64,000 bases of DNA from Galbibacter sp048266365 (GCF_048266365.1 NZ_JBLWZP010000003.1:356182-420181), one strand, 5' to 3'. Shown: positions 25,384 through 35,358, counted from the stretch's first letter. The notes: generated by a model from the letters alone, not told the origin. Program-made: numbers and translations.

Positions 25384-26166
25384 TCACAACTCAATATCAG
25401 TTTGACTTTCGGCAAGTACAAGTGGCTTAATCCATATATTTTTAAATAGTACATCATGACCTTCAGCCTGTAATTTTATTCCGCCTGGCTGATCAGTAAT
25501 GCCAAATCCATCGTTATTACCTCCGTCTAATCCGGAAAAAGCTCCTCCCCACACCTTTGTGATCGGAACATTGGAATGCACTTTTTCCCCGTTAAAATAT
25601 ATGGTAACCAAGGCGTCTTCCTTTTTCTCACCATTATCAAAACGTGCAGCTCTAAAAATGATGTCATAAGTGTTCCATTTACCCAGTCCTTTATAAGGTG
25701 CATACGATGCACTCTTTTCATTAATCACTGCGGCCATTCCGTGACTTGTGGAATCACCGTCCAGGATTTGGATTTCGTAGCGATTTTGTAGGTATACCCC
25801 ACTGTTACCTCCTTTATTTTCAATTAGAAACTCAACATGAAGCCGGAAATCTTCAAATTTCTGTTTAGTTACAATGTCTGCAGCACCATATTTTCCATTC
25901 GCTGCAGCAGGATCGTTAGAACATACTGCTGTTCCTGTTCCTGCAGGATTCTTTACGATCTTCCATTTTATAGGGGGTTCAGCTGAGAGTCTGGGTCCCT
26001 CCCAATACGTCCAATTGTTATCTAGGCTTTCTCTGGATCCGTCGAATAACACTATAGCATCTTCAGGGGCTGTGAGACCAATTGTTGTTTTTTGCGCTTG
26101 TAATTGACCCGTCCCAACTATAACAGCGAGAAAGAATACCGCTTTAATTACCTTTACAATTTTCAT
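25384..26166 (-). CDS. DUF1080 (3-keto-disaccharide hydrolase-like) exported protein
   Basis: 260 residues with a signal peptide (about 1-24, 'GQLQAQKT'). The DUF1080 jelly-roll is recognised from 'AIVLFDGSRESLDNNW', 'FRLHVEFLIENKGGNSGVYLQNRYEIQILD' and 'AEGHDVLFKNIWIKP'. Some family members hydrolyse glycosides after the sugar's C3 has been oxidised; others only bind. It is probably co-transcribed with the Gfo/Idh/MocA gene that follows. The relationship to the mannan operon next door is not shown by sequence. Confidence 0.88.
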   Translation of the reverse strand: MKIVKVIKAVFFLAVIVGTGQLQAQKTTIGLTAPEDAIVLFDGSRESLDNNWTYWEGPRLSAEPPIKWKIVKNPAGTGTAVCSNDPAAANGKYGAADIVTKQKFEDFRLHVEFLIENKGGNSGVYLQNRYEIQILDGDSTSHGMAAVINEKSASYAPYKGLGKWNTYDIIFRAARFDNGEKKEDALVTIYFNGEKVHSNVPITKVWGGAFSGLDGGNNDGFGITDQPGGIKLQAEGHDVLFKNIWIKPLVLAESQTDIEL

Positions 26167-26578
26167 TTGTACTTTTTTTAAAAAGATTAATTTTCAATAT
26201 TAGGCTAAAGGGGAAAGCGAGCATTTTGGATGTTATTTAGGATAACGCTCCATACATTGCTGTGAAATTTAGCAACAAAATATTTACCTTGGGCATTAAT
26301 TTCCTGTTTTTCTGAACAATGTGCAAATTTTACACGTTGGGCAAGCTATTAAAAAGATAGATCTTAGATCTTAAGATCCAAAACGAGGTTGCTAGGGCTA
26401 AAACTTCGGGGGATTATAAAATATTTTGTGTATATCCGGGAACATATATATAAAAGTGATTTTGAAATTCATGGGGAAAATATTTCATTTTCAAAAAGAA
26501 GCATCAAACCAAACTACGGAAACCATAAAAAAATGCCAACTACAAAAGGTGGTGTCCTTTGATATGCATGTCGATATA
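26167..26578. other. Gap with a short palindrome, no gene recognised
   Basis: Between the starts/ends of two minus-strand genes. It holds a 12-bp perfect palindrome GATCTTAAGATC (26367-26378), preceded by a partial repeat of the same bases. No promoter of the TAnnTTTG type reads clearly toward the DUF1080 gene. Confidence 0.4.
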
Positions 26579-27043
26579 CTATTCTTCAATGTAGAAATTT
26601 CTATTTCCTTTTTTGACTGCTTTTAAGTGCCTTCCAAGAATTGATGAAACGTCTTTTGAAGCAGCATCTAAATCATAATCCGCTTTTAACTTTGTGACTA
26701 CATCCCTTGTGGCTCTTAGGGTTTGAAAATAACCACTTTCAATATATCCTTTAATTCTATATGTTAATCTAGATTTTTCTCTCCTTTGAGGAGAAAGCTT
26801 GCGTCTAGGCATAATTTTGATATCGAAATCTAATATCTCCTTAGGATGGATATTAATGGCCAAGCAAACTTCCACAAAATAAGAGAAATATGTTTCAGAT
26901 CCATTCTCTATATTTGAAATTGTATTGTATGTGAACCCAGTCATTTCAGCGACATCTTCTATCTCTAATTCCTTAATTTTTCTTTGATCACGGATTCTGT
27001 CACCAATGATTGACAGTATTTTTTCATTCTTATATCTCTTCAC
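26579..27043 (-). CDS. XRE-type helix-turn-helix regulator with extra C-terminal domain
   Basis: 154 residues. The N-terminal XRE domain reads 'IGDRIRDQRKIKELEIEDVAEMTGFTYNTISNIENGSETYFSYF' (about 12-55). The C-terminal part is basic and includes 'SRLTYRIKGYIESGYFQTLRATRDVVTKLKADYDLDAASKDVSSILGRHL', which looks like a small helical DNA- or partner-binding domain. It lies divergently upstream of the RNA-like hairpin, small ORF and the second SusC/D-M16 operon, and so is the natural candidate to control that promoter region (27094-27144). Confidence 0.8.
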   Translation of the reverse strand: MKRYKNEKILSIIGDRIRDQRKIKELEIEDVAEMTGFTYNTISNIENGSETYFSYFVEVCLAINIHPKEILDFDIKIMPRRKLSPQRREKSRLTYRIKGYIESGYFQTLRATRDVVTKLKADYDLDAASKDVSSILGRHLKAVKKGNRNFYIEE

Positions 27044-27093
27044 ATATCAAATTGACAAATAGATAAGACGATAAAAAATAGTTTAAAATGAAA

Positions 27094-27144
27094 TTTTGTC
27101 GTTTGTAAAATAATTGCTTATATTTGATTTTATAAATATATTTG
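27094..27144 (+). promoter_or_regulatory. Tandem Bacteroidota promoters
   Basis: Two TATATTTG boxes (27119-27126 and 27137-27144) fit the TAnnTTTG -7 consensus. Each has a -33-like TTG at the right distance: TTTTG at 27094-27098 and TTG at 27114-27116, both with 20 bases between. Transcription to the right would begin near 27132 and 27150, ahead of the hairpin at 27192. Confidence 0.65.
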
Positions 27145-27191
27145 CGATACTTCAAATAGTAAGATATTAGAAGCTTTTTCGCTTAGAATCT

Positions 27192-27298
27192 CGAATCGAA
27201 AACTGGCACTTTTCATTGCAACGAGAGGATAAGTAGAAGGCTCACGACCATGGCGTGGGCTCTCTTATCGTTGCAAGGTATGCCAGTACCGCGATTCG
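27192..27298 (+). ncRNA. Candidate structured RNA: long nested hairpin
   Basis: Four nested, in-order stems enclose one another: CGAATCG (27192-27198) with CGATTCG (27292-27298); ACTGGCA (27202-27208) with TGCCAGT (27281-27287); TTGCAACGA (27216-27224) with TCGTTGCAA (27268-27276); GCTCACG (27240-27246) with CGTGGGC (27254-27260), the last with one G-U pair and the loop ACCATGG. The whole is a 107-base imperfect palindrome, GC-richer than its surroundings. It is downstream of strong promoters and ahead of a 39-codon ORF. It could be a riboregulator, a processed RNA, or a DNA-level structure. I cannot match it to a named RNA family. Confidence 0.5.
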
Positions 27299-27406
27299 GT
27301 AAGTTGAGTTCCACGCCTATTTGTTAATATACATTTGGCATTCTCAAAATTTCTTAGCGTTGGCTTCTTCATTTTAACTAAGGTTTTGCAACAACAAGGT
27401 CTAAAA

Positions 27407-27526
27407 ATGAAAAACCTATTAAACAACATAAAGCATAAGGCTTCAAATATCGATAAAGCTCAGTATAACAGAAAGTTTACTGTATCCCGCATGCTTTTCC
27501 CAAAAAAACCAAAGTGCCCAATTTAG
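27407..27526 (+). CDS. Small basic ORF (39 aa) in the leader
   Basis: From the ATG at 27407: 'MKNLLNNIKHKASNIDKAQ...' ending 'FPKKPKCPI'. It is strongly basic, with a single Cys near the end. The longer in-frame start (27335) adds 24 unlikely residues, so the internal start, preceded by an AAAAA run, is preferred. Its size and position between a structured RNA and an outer-membrane transporter operon suggest a leader peptide or a small secreted/processed peptide. There is no known family and coding status is unproven. Confidence 0.4.
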   Translation: MKNLLNNIKHKASNIDKAQYNRKFTVSRMLFPKKPKCPI

Positions 27527-27860
27527 AAAATATTTTAATTCGGGGTTGTAATTTTGGTATTCAATAAATTAATTCCCCGTATTCTTCACTAAGCACGCAA
27601 ACCGCTGTGCTAATCTCAATTTTAAAATTTAAGTTTTCTCACCTTCTGTTTTATCGACTTTAACAGAAAAGAAAGAAAGATGATATCAACTTCATCCAGG
27701 GGAAAACTACAAAATTTAACCCTAAAGGTCCAAGATATATACGTGGCAAAATACGGCAAACATCATTCTAATTTAATCTAACAAGGATAGGATTTTCTGT
27801 GCATTTGACAGGTGGCAGACTTCTTATAATTAACTAAAAACAAGCTATTAGAACAACATT
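27527..27860. other. Gap with two hairpins before the second susC
   Basis: CGGGG (27541-27545) pairs with CCCCG (27574-27578) across an AT-rich loop, and AGCAC/GTGCT form a second hairpin near 27591-27611. Either could act as an attenuator or terminator between the small ORF and susC. No gene is seen. Confidence 0.4.
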
Positions 27861-30800
27861 ATGCAAAATAAACATATCTTAAGGGATAGGTGTATACTAT
27901 TGGTACTCCTTCTCATCTTTTCTATTGGGACCTATTCCCTATTCGGAAATAATAAAACCATCAATTTTTTAGAATTAGCTGATTACCAACATCGGGTTAA
28001 GGGGCAAGTCACTGATTCCAACGGCATTCCGATTCCCGGAGTGAACGTAGAAATCAAAGGGACTTCTTATGGCAATTTCACAGATAAAGAGGGTTACTTT
28101 TACGTGGATGCCGCCCCTACCGATGTTTTAATATTAAGCTATATCGGATTTAAACGACTTGAAGTTAAAGTAGGAACTTCAAAGGAGCTTTCATTGGTTC
28201 TCGAAGAGGATGTTACATACTTGGAAGCGGTCACGGTTAATGCCGGGTATTACACAGTAAAGGAGCGCGAGCGTACTGGAGGCATTGCCAAGGTAACCGC
28301 TGAAGAAATAGAGCTCCAACCCATAGTAAGTCCATTAGAGGCACTTCAAGGCAGAATGGCTGGTGTTCAAATTGACCAATTTAGTGGCATGCCCGGTGCG
28401 GCTCCGAAAATACGAATCAGAGGAACAAACAGCTTACGGGATGATGGAAATTACCCGCTATATATAGTGGATGGCGTTCCGATTAATTCGGAGCCATTAA
28501 ATGATCATACAGCATTAGGAGGACAATCACATTTAATACAAAATGGAGTGGGAATAGACCCCTTAAGCGCCTTAAACCTCTCGGATATCGAGAGTATAGA
28601 AGTATTGAAAGATGCTGATGCTACCGCCATATACGGTTCCAGAGGAGCTAATGGTGTCGTTCTGATAACCACAAAAAGGGCAGGATCGGTATCCCAGAAA
28701 ACACAGGTACAAGCAAGATGGTACTCAGGAATTGGTCAGGTAGAACGACGAGAAAAGTTATTGAACTCTGAACAATATGTCGCTTTTCGTAAAGCTTATT
28801 TAAAAAATAGTGGATATGATGAGGAACATCCTTTATATTCATTTTATGCCAGAGATTTATTAAATTGGGATAATTCACGATATACGGATTGGCAGGACGA
28901 ACTCATTGGTGGGACCGCGGAATTTTCCAATTTAAATATTTCAGCATCCGGCGGAAATGGCAATACTTCCTTTCGACTGACGGGTGGATACTCCGACCAG
29001 GGGACGGTATTCCCGGTAGATATTAATTATAAAAAACTGACCTTAGGTGTGAAAATCAACCACACCTCTGAAAATAAAAAGTGGAACCTGCAGTTTTCCG
29101 GTAATTATGGGAATGACAAAACCCGATCAACTCCTACATACGATATTTTAAGAGCAATCTACTCCCCTCCAATTGCGCCGAAACTATATAATGAGAATGG
29201 GAGTCTGCATTGGGAAGGATGGGATAAAATGGGAAGCTCAAGTATCTATAACCCTTTGCGCTCCAAATACAAAATGACCAATGCCAACACCAATACACTT
29301 ATTGCCAACCTAACCCTATCCTACAAAATTTGGAAAGGATTAGCCTTTAAAACCAGTATGGGTTATACATCAAATAAAAGAGAAGCTGTATCAAACTTAA
29401 GTTTATTGTATTATAACCCTTCAAAACGAGGTGTTGGAAGTAATCTTACTGCTACTACAATTGATCATGCCAAAAGAAACTCCTGGATTGTAGAGCCGCA
29501 ATTAACCTATACTACCAATTTATTGCAAGGGACAATGGATGTGCTTCTTGGCTCTACCTTTCAAAGCGATGAAAATACATCTACATTGGCATACGGGCGT
29601 GGATTTGTGGATGAATCTTTGTCAGGAGATCTTGCTGCTGCAGATTTTACTTTTAGTAGAGGAGGACGGATAGAGGAATATAAATATCAAGCAGTATTTG
29701 GTAGAATAGGCTATAACTGGCAACAAAAATATTACTTAAACCTAACCGGTCGTCGGGACGGTTCTTCCCGTTTTGGCCCCGGAAAACGCTTTTCCAATTT
29801 TGGAGCGGTAGGTGCCGCCTGGATTTTCACTGAAGAATCTCTATTCAAGGAGCGGTTTCCATGGCTAAGCTTTGGTAAATTCAGAGGGAGCTATGGTGTA
29901 ACAGGAAGTGATCAAATCGGTGATTATCAATACATCGACAGTTACCAGGCAACTATTGCCCCGGGAGGGCTATACCCTACCCAATTGTATAATGACAATT
30001 TTGCATGGGAAAAAAATAAAAAACTTGAAGCCGCCTTGGAACTTGGATTCTTACAAGATCGTATTCATATAGGTCTTAGTTGGTATCGCAACCGTTCTTC
30101 AAATCAATTAGTAGGATATACATTACCGGCAATGACCGGATTTTCCAGTGTACAGTCAAATCTGCCAGCAACGGTGCAGAATACAGGTTGGGAAGTAGAG
30201 TTTTCTACAACACCTATAACAAGTAAGGATTTTCGTTGGAATATCTTTTTCAACCTTAGCCTCCCGAAAAATGAGTTATTGAATTTTCCAAACATAGAAC
30301 TCACTCCGTATGCCAACCAATACCGTGTTGGAGAACCCTTGAATATTGCTTTTCTGTATGATTATATAGGAAAAAATGAGTCAGGACAATTTGAGTTCAC
30401 GGATGTTGATGAAAATGGCAGAATTGATGCTGCCGATAGAATTATAGTTCAAAACCGTTCAAGAAAATATTTTGGGGGGCTTCGTAATAGTTTGTCCTAT
30501 AAACAGTGGAAATTAAATGTGCAGCTGGATTTTGTAAAACGACAGTCGCCCAGACCTTCTTCTTTGTTTAATCCATTACCCGCTAGTTCTACAAGAAATT
30601 ATGCTTTGGAACAATATAATTTGTGGCAAAGTGGAGAATTGAATCCAGGTACAATTGATAGCTCACAGTCCATAAACTATTATTATTCCAGCTACAATAC
30701 AATCGATGGATCGTATTTGAGACTAAAAAATGTGTCATTGGTATACAGTATGCCGGAGTCCTGGATTCGACCATTAGGCATTAGTGGGTGGAATGTGTTT

Positions 30801-30920
30801 TTCACCGCACAGAACCTGCTTACACTTACCTCTTACCCCGGGCTTAATGTAGAAAGCGGAGGAGTGGCAACCCTACCACCTTTGCGCATGTTCTCTACCG
30901 GATTACTACTCACCTTTTAA
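27861..30920 (+). CDS. SusC/RagA TonB-dependent transporter (peptidase-linked locus)
   Basis: 1019 residues with a signal peptide (about 10-30), a carboxypeptidase-regulatory-like domain ('VKGQVTDSNGIPIPGVNVEIKG', about 46-120), a plug with 'AIYGSRGANGVVLITTK' (the SusC signature) and a long barrel ending 'MFSTGLLLTF'. It imports an unknown ligand through the outer membrane. Unlike the mannan SusC it is followed by SusD and an M16 metallopeptidase rather than glycoside hydrolases, so a peptide or modified peptide ligand is more likely than a glycan. Its operon mates follow after 11 and 19 bases. Confidence 0.93.
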   Translation: MQNKHILRDRCILLVLLLIFSIGTYSLFGNNKTINFLELADYQHRVKGQVTDSNGIPIPGVNVEIKGTSYGNFTDKEGYFYVDAAPTDVLILSYIGFKRLEVKVGTSKELSLVLEEDVTYLEAVTVNAGYYTVKERERTGGIAKVTAEEIELQPIVSPLEALQGRMAGVQIDQFSGMPGAAPKIRIRGTNSLRDDGNYPLYIVDGVPINSEPLNDHTALGGQSHLIQNGVGIDPLSALNLSDIESIEVLKDADATAIYGSRGANGVVLITTKRAGSVSQKTQVQARWYSGIGQVERREKLLNSEQYVAFRKAYLKNSGYDEEHPLYSFYARDLLNWDNSRYTDWQDELIGGTAEFSNLNISASGGNGNTSFRLTGGYSDQGTVFPVDINYKKLTLGVKINHTSENKKWNLQFSGNYGNDKTRSTPTYDILRAIYSPPIAPKLYNENGSLHWEGWDKMGSSSIYNPLRSKYKMTNANTNTLIANLTLSYKIWKGLAFKTSMGYTSNKREAVSNLSLLYYNPSKRGVGSNLTATTIDHAKRNSWIVEPQLTYTTNLLQGTMDVLLGSTFQSDENTSTLAYGRGFVDESLSGDLAAADFTFSRGGRIEEYKYQAVFGRIGYNWQQKYYLNLTGRRDGSSRFGPGKRFSNFGAVGAAWIFTEESLFKERFPWLSFGKFRGSYGVTGSDQIGDYQYIDSYQATIAPGGLYPTQLYNDNFAWEKNKKLEAALELGFLQDRIHIGLSWYRNRSSNQLVGYTLPAMTGFSSVQSNLPATVQNTGWEVEFSTTPITSKDFRWNIFFNLSLPKNELLNFPNIELTPYANQYRVGEPLNIAFLYDYIGKNESGQFEFTDVDENGRIDAADRIIVQNRSRKYFGGLRNSLSYKQWKLNVQLDFVKRQSPRPSSLFNPLPASSTRNYALEQYNLWQSGELNPGTIDSSQSINYYYSSYNTIDGSYLRLKNVSLVYSMPESWIRPLGISGWNVFFTAQNLLTLTSYPGLNVESGGVATLPPLRMFSTGLLLTF

Positions 30921-30931
30921 ATCAAAATATA

Positions 30932-32329
30932 ATGAAGATAAAAATATATTTAAGGATTATTGGGCTATCGATTTTATTTGGCCTACAATCCTGTGAAGAT
31001 TTTGTGGATATCGACTCTCCCAATTTTCAGATGGTAACTGAAGACGTCTATAGTAAAGAAAAAACAACCATAGCCGCTATTCAGGGTATTTACAATCAAT
31101 TGTATGTGGCAAACTTTTCCACTTACGGCGTTTCCTTATTAGGAGCAATGAGTGGTGATATACTTCTGGCAAGAACAGATACTTATTTACCATTTGACCG
31201 GCATGAATTATTTTCCATAAACACTACCGATGCAGCATTCAACCAAAATATTTGGAGTAGTGCCTATAATGTAATTTATATGGTTAACCGAGCCCTAGAA
31301 GGATTGGAAAATGCTAATATCAATGGTGATTTACGCAACGACCTTCGTGGACAGGTTCTATTTATACGGGCCTTCACCTACTTCTACCTGACCAATTTTT
31401 ACGGAGATGTGCCACTTTTACTTACATCAGACTATAACACTAATGCCACGGCGCCTCGTAACCCTACAGAAGAAGTATGGTTACAGATTGAAAGCGATTT
31501 GGATGAGGCAGCTCTGCTGCTAAATAAACAAACGGAATATAAAGATGGTGAACGTTACTATGTAAATCGGAGTGTAGTCGAAGCGTTTAGAGCTCGGGTA
31601 TATCTCTATCGAGAAGATTGGTCAAATGCAGAGAGCTTTAGCAGTAAAGCAATTGATCGTACTGATTTGTATGATCTGGAGGCAAACCCGGAGGATGTTT
31701 TTCGGGCAAACAGTAAGGAAGCCATTTGGCAAATTGCACCGGATGGGGTGAATAATTTTGTTCCCCGTGAAGCCAATCATTTCGTATTGCTTGTTAATGG
31801 TACCACCATAACAGGTAATACGGCAATAGCTGATGATTTTGTGAACTCAATAGATCATATGGATAAACGACGATTGTGGGTTGGAGAAGCCAACACCGAA
31901 ACTGAGCATGCCTATTTTACAGGAAAATACTGGTTTGATAACGATGGAGAGATTCAGCAGTACAGTACAGCCATACGTCTGGCTGAACAATACCTGATAC
32001 GAGCTGAGGCTCGTACTATGCAAAATAAACTGGCAGAAGCCATCTCAGATCTGGATCAAATCCGAGCAAGAGCAGGTATTGATTTAATAGCTGACAGTAA
32101 TCCAGACATTAGTAAGCAAGCTTTACAGGATACCATAATGACAGCACGAAAACGAGAATTGTTTGCCGAATGGGGGCATCATTGGCTGGATCTCAAACGA
32201 ACGGGTAAGGTGAATCCTGAATTTAGTAACAACCCGACCTGGCAGGATACCGATGCATTATATCCCATTCCGGGAGAAGAACGTTTAAAAAATCCATTTC
32301 TAACTCAAAATGATGGCTATGGGAATTAG
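30932..32329 (+). CDS. SusD/RagB-family lipoprotein (peptidase-linked locus)
   Basis: 465 residues with a lipoprotein signal ending 'GLQSC' (Cys21). Family marks: 'TTIAAIQGIYNQLY', 'LRGQVLFIRAFTYFYLTNFYGDVPL', 'VVEAFRARVYLYREDWSNAESFSSKAI', 'RLAEQYLIRAEARTMQNKL', and 'ARKRELFAEWGHHWLDLKRTG'. It is shorter than the mannan SusD (523), like RagB-type peptide-binding members. It partners the SusC encoded 11 bases upstream and probably binds the same ligand on the cell surface. Confidence 0.92.
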   Translation: MKIKIYLRIIGLSILFGLQSCEDFVDIDSPNFQMVTEDVYSKEKTTIAAIQGIYNQLYVANFSTYGVSLLGAMSGDILLARTDTYLPFDRHELFSINTTDAAFNQNIWSSAYNVIYMVNRALEGLENANINGDLRNDLRGQVLFIRAFTYFYLTNFYGDVPLLLTSDYNTNATAPRNPTEEVWLQIESDLDEAALLLNKQTEYKDGERYYVNRSVVEAFRARVYLYREDWSNAESFSSKAIDRTDLYDLEANPEDVFRANSKEAIWQIAPDGVNNFVPREANHFVLLVNGTTITGNTAIADDFVNSIDHMDKRRLWVGEANTETEHAYFTGKYWFDNDGEIQQYSTAIRLAEQYLIRAEARTMQNKLAEAISDLDQIRARAGIDLIADSNPDISKQALQDTIMTARKRELFAEWGHHWLDLKRTGKVNPEFSNNPTWQDTDALYPIPGEERLKNPFLTQNDGYGN

Positions 32330-32348
32330 TCTAATAATACATTCTACT

Positions 32349-35258
32349 ATGAAATCTATATTGCAATTATGCCGAAAAGCTTTAGTGAGCTTACTTCTAA
32401 TACTGATGCTATCGTGTACCATGGCTCAGGAACCTTCCAAGAACTCATTTAGCCTAGATAAAAGCATCCGAATAGGACGTTTACCTAATGGTTTTACCTA
32501 TTATTTAAAACCAACCTCTGATACAGATAAAATAAGTTTACGATTTTATGTGAAAGTCGGTTTCTTTAATGGAAGCCAATTGAAAACAGAGCAATATGCT
32601 CATTTATTGGAGCATTTTGGATATATCGAAGGTTATGTAAAATCTCATTTACAAAATGATTTAACATTTAAAAAATCAGGCAGTACTACTTTTGCTGGGA
32701 CATCTAGTATCTATACGCCATATTGGAGTAGTGTTCAAGGTGATGATTCTCTAGCTTTAACGGATCGTCTGCAGTGGTTTGCCAATATCGCCAACATGGA
32801 ACTGGAAGATACACTTGTTATACGTGAGGCTCGTTGTGTAAGGCAGGAAGTTTTTTATAAGGCAGGAGGATTCGGCTTAGACCAGCGCATTAATAAAAGT
32901 CTCAGGGATGCCGCCATATTTTTTGATGCTGACGGAAAAACCCCGTATACAAATTGGCTCACCCATTATGACATGGGAGGTATATCCGTGCCTTCCGTCC
33001 GGGAATTTTACCACCGTTGGTACCGTCCGGATCGTATGGGCTTGATGATCACTGGCAACATCCAGGATATAGACAGCCTAGAACAACAACTTATTACTCT
33101 TTATAGTAAGCTTCCAAAAGCAGCAGGGGAAGGTGGTAATTTTGACAGGCGTATTTTTTATCATTCCGCACCTCGAAGGTTTAAGACCGTGCAGCGGATA
33201 GAATTAAATCGGATCTCAGCTTGGAATAAGGAGAATTCTAAAATTTCCTTGTTTTTCCGAGTTAAAAAATTCGATACAGTCTTAGATACCAAAGAAAAAT
33301 GGCTTAACGAACAACTGTATAAGGCTATGTATGGAATGGTTTACCAGCGACTCAAGGAAAAAGGAGTCCCTTCATGGACAACCAAAAAAGGAGGAATCAT
33401 TGATATCAAATTTCCGGATAGAGACCATCCCTTTCTCAGACTGCCTGAAATAGAGAACAAACCGGGAACCGAACGGAAAAACCTCCAGCGGGTAGCCAGC
33501 GTACTACAGCAACTTCAAAAAGATGGCTTTACACAGAAGGAGTGGGATGAGCAAAAACAGTGGATGCTAAATGGCATCACTTCTAAAGACACTGCCAGTA
33601 CAGCGTACTGGGAAGGTGAGCTGGAAAATCATTTTGTCTATGGAGAGATTCTGCCAGCGCAGAAAAAAGCAATTACCAAAGGGTGGATGGAAAACTTTTC
33701 CTTAGAAGACATCAATAGCTATTTACAGGATAATTTTTCAGTAATGCCTGACGATATCTATATCACAGCATCTGCAGGACACTCCGCAATAGACTATACG
33801 GAAAAACAGGTGCGAGGGTGGATCAAAGAAGCAATAAAAAAGCCTATTGACACTGGAAGTAAGATTGATCTAGCGGTATTGGCTCCTGTAGGTGATAAAG
33901 TTTCTGTATTAATGAGTGAAAAAGAAGTGGAACGTTTCAAAGAGGTGGACTACCGAAAAACAGGAATAGATCCTGATACCGGGCTAGATATTCTACAGCT
34001 AGACAATGGAGTGAAATTACTGCTGGATATTAAGGAACCGGGAGAGAATTCAACAAGTAGGATTTCCATTACTGGTACCAGTCCGAAGGGCGCTTCCTGC
34101 TTTCCAAAATCTGATTATTATGCTGCTATCGGTGCCCCGGAAATTGTTAAACTAAGTGGTGCAGGAGACTTTGATAGAGAAGCAATAAGAAACAAATTAG
34201 GAAAAGAATTTTCTTTGAATGAGGAACCACCTGTACATTTACGCATTCAGCAAAATGGCTCAACGGTAAGTACAAGGGCAAGTTTGGAGGATTTGGAAAA
34301 GTACCTGCAACTGGTTTATTTGTATTTCACTGTGCCGAGGAAAGATTCTTTGGCGTTTGAGAAATGGAAAAATAAAATAACAGATCGTTATTTCGGTAAA
34401 ATTATTGGTGGTGCATCCCCAAGAACTGATATGACTAATGCAATCGCAGCGTTTTTAAACTTTGAAGCTTATAGAAACTCTTCCAATCCAATAAGTACAG
34501 AGCAATTTCATCAAACACAATACTTAGACTACGAGCACGCCATGGAATGTTATCGGGCTGTTTTTGGTAATGCTTCACAATTTACTTTTGTCATTAGAGG
34601 CAGCTACAAAAAAGAGCAGGTTTTACCCTTATTGCAAAAATACCTTGGAAACTTACCCACTAATTCAGATACTCCTTGTTCGACTAATGAAAATGATGTT
34701 ACATTACCCAAAGGACCAATTTACCACACGTTTTATGTGAATAAGATGAAGGCAGGTTACACACTTTACACCCTACCATATATGTTAACTTATATTTTTC
34801 CGATTTCAAAAGAAAATTGGAAAGACCGTGTTGTAATGGATATTATCAATATAAATTTACGTTCTATGATCGATGGTGAACTGCGATTTATAAGAGGAGC
34901 AAGTGTATACCAAGAAACTTTGACTGGGAGATATTCTAATTCAGATGAATTGTATAGCCTTACGGTTCATGTGGATGCCTTGGATGATGAATTTGAATGG
35001 ATACGATCAGAATGCAAAACCATAATAAAGGATATCAAAAATCATGGATTAAACATGGAGACAAAGAATATAATTTTAGAGGATCCGCTTTTTTTGGGCA
35101 GGTATTCATCCAGCCCAAAACTAAAAGAAAAGGTAATGCAATATGCCAGGTCATTAACTGTGGAAGATATTAAAAAAGTGGCTACAAAATACCTCAATAA
35201 AAAGCACCAATATGAGTTTGCCTTCCGCAATCATAAGGAAAATGAATCAATACCATAG
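32349..35258 (+). CDS. M16 (pitrilysin/insulinase) family zinc metallopeptidase, exported
   Basis: About 969 residues from the ATG at 32349; a longer frame begins at 32310 inside susD, but only the internal start gives a signal peptide (MKSILQLCRKALVSLLL...MAQE). The first M16 domain has the inverted zinc motif 'HLLEH' (His85, Glu88, His89) and a distal ligand Glu in 'ARCVRQEV' (Glu167), spaced 78 residues from His89 as in pitrilysin. A second, inactive-type M16 domain fills the C-terminal half. It cuts peptides of limited size in the periplasm. Its operon with SusC/D suggests that imported peptides are degraded or matured here. Confidence 0.9.
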   Translation: MKSILQLCRKALVSLLLILMLSCTMAQEPSKNSFSLDKSIRIGRLPNGFTYYLKPTSDTDKISLRFYVKVGFFNGSQLKTEQYAHLLEHFGYIEGYVKSHLQNDLTFKKSGSTTFAGTSSIYTPYWSSVQGDDSLALTDRLQWFANIANMELEDTLVIREARCVRQEVFYKAGGFGLDQRINKSLRDAAIFFDADGKTPYTNWLTHYDMGGISVPSVREFYHRWYRPDRMGLMITGNIQDIDSLEQQLITLYSKLPKAAGEGGNFDRRIFYHSAPRRFKTVQRIELNRISAWNKENSKISLFFRVKKFDTVLDTKEKWLNEQLYKAMYGMVYQRLKEKGVPSWTTKKGGIIDIKFPDRDHPFLRLPEIENKPGTERKNLQRVASVLQQLQKDGFTQKEWDEQKQWMLNGITSKDTASTAYWEGELENHFVYGEILPAQKKAITKGWMENFSLEDINSYLQDNFSVMPDDIYITASAGHSAIDYTEKQVRGWIKEAIKKPIDTGSKIDLAVLAPVGDKVSVLMSEKEVERFKEVDYRKTGIDPDTGLDILQLDNGVKLLLDIKEPGENSTSRISITGTSPKGASCFPKSDYYAAIGAPEIVKLSGAGDFDREAIRNKLGKEFSLNEEPPVHLRIQQNGSTVSTRASLEDLEKYLQLVYLYFTVPRKDSLAFEKWKNKITDRYFGKIIGGASPRTDMTNAIAAFLNFEAYRNSSNPISTEQFHQTQYLDYEHAMECYRAVFGNASQFTFVIRGSYKKEQVLPLLQKYLGNLPTNSDTPCSTNENDVTLPKGPIYHTFYVNKMKAGYTLYTLPYMLTYIFPISKENWKDRVVMDIININLRSMIDGELRFIRGASVYQETLTGRYSNSDELYSLTVHVDALDDEFEWIRSECKTIIKDIKNHGLNMETKNIILEDPLFLGRYSSSPKLKEKVMQYARSLTVEDIKKVATKYLNKKHQYEFAFRNHKENESIP

Positions 35259-35282
35259 AAATTTCAAATAGGAAGGTAGTAA

Positions 35283-35319
35283 GACACTCAGGTCAAATAC
35301 GAAATTTAACCTGAGTGTC
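35283..35319. terminator. Hairpin between convergent transcripts
   Basis: Perfect 11-bp stem GACACTCAGGT (35283-35293) and ACCTGAGTGTC (35309-35319), with a 15-base AT-rich loop. It lies between the M16 gene and the oppositely oriented DUF6520 gene; no long T-run follows on either strand. Confidence 0.6.
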
Positions 35320-35358
35320 TCCCTCCACAAATAGCCAATTAATGGTTTAAATTACTAT

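Noticed and set aside
26367..26378. 12-bp palindrome as an operator for the DUF1080 gene
   Set aside because: It is 200 bases from the start codon, has no second copy in the window, and no linked regulator is evident.
27192..27298. Retron msr-msd or integron attC site
   Set aside because: The hairpin is long, but no reverse transcriptase or integrase gene is nearby and the attC core bases are absent.
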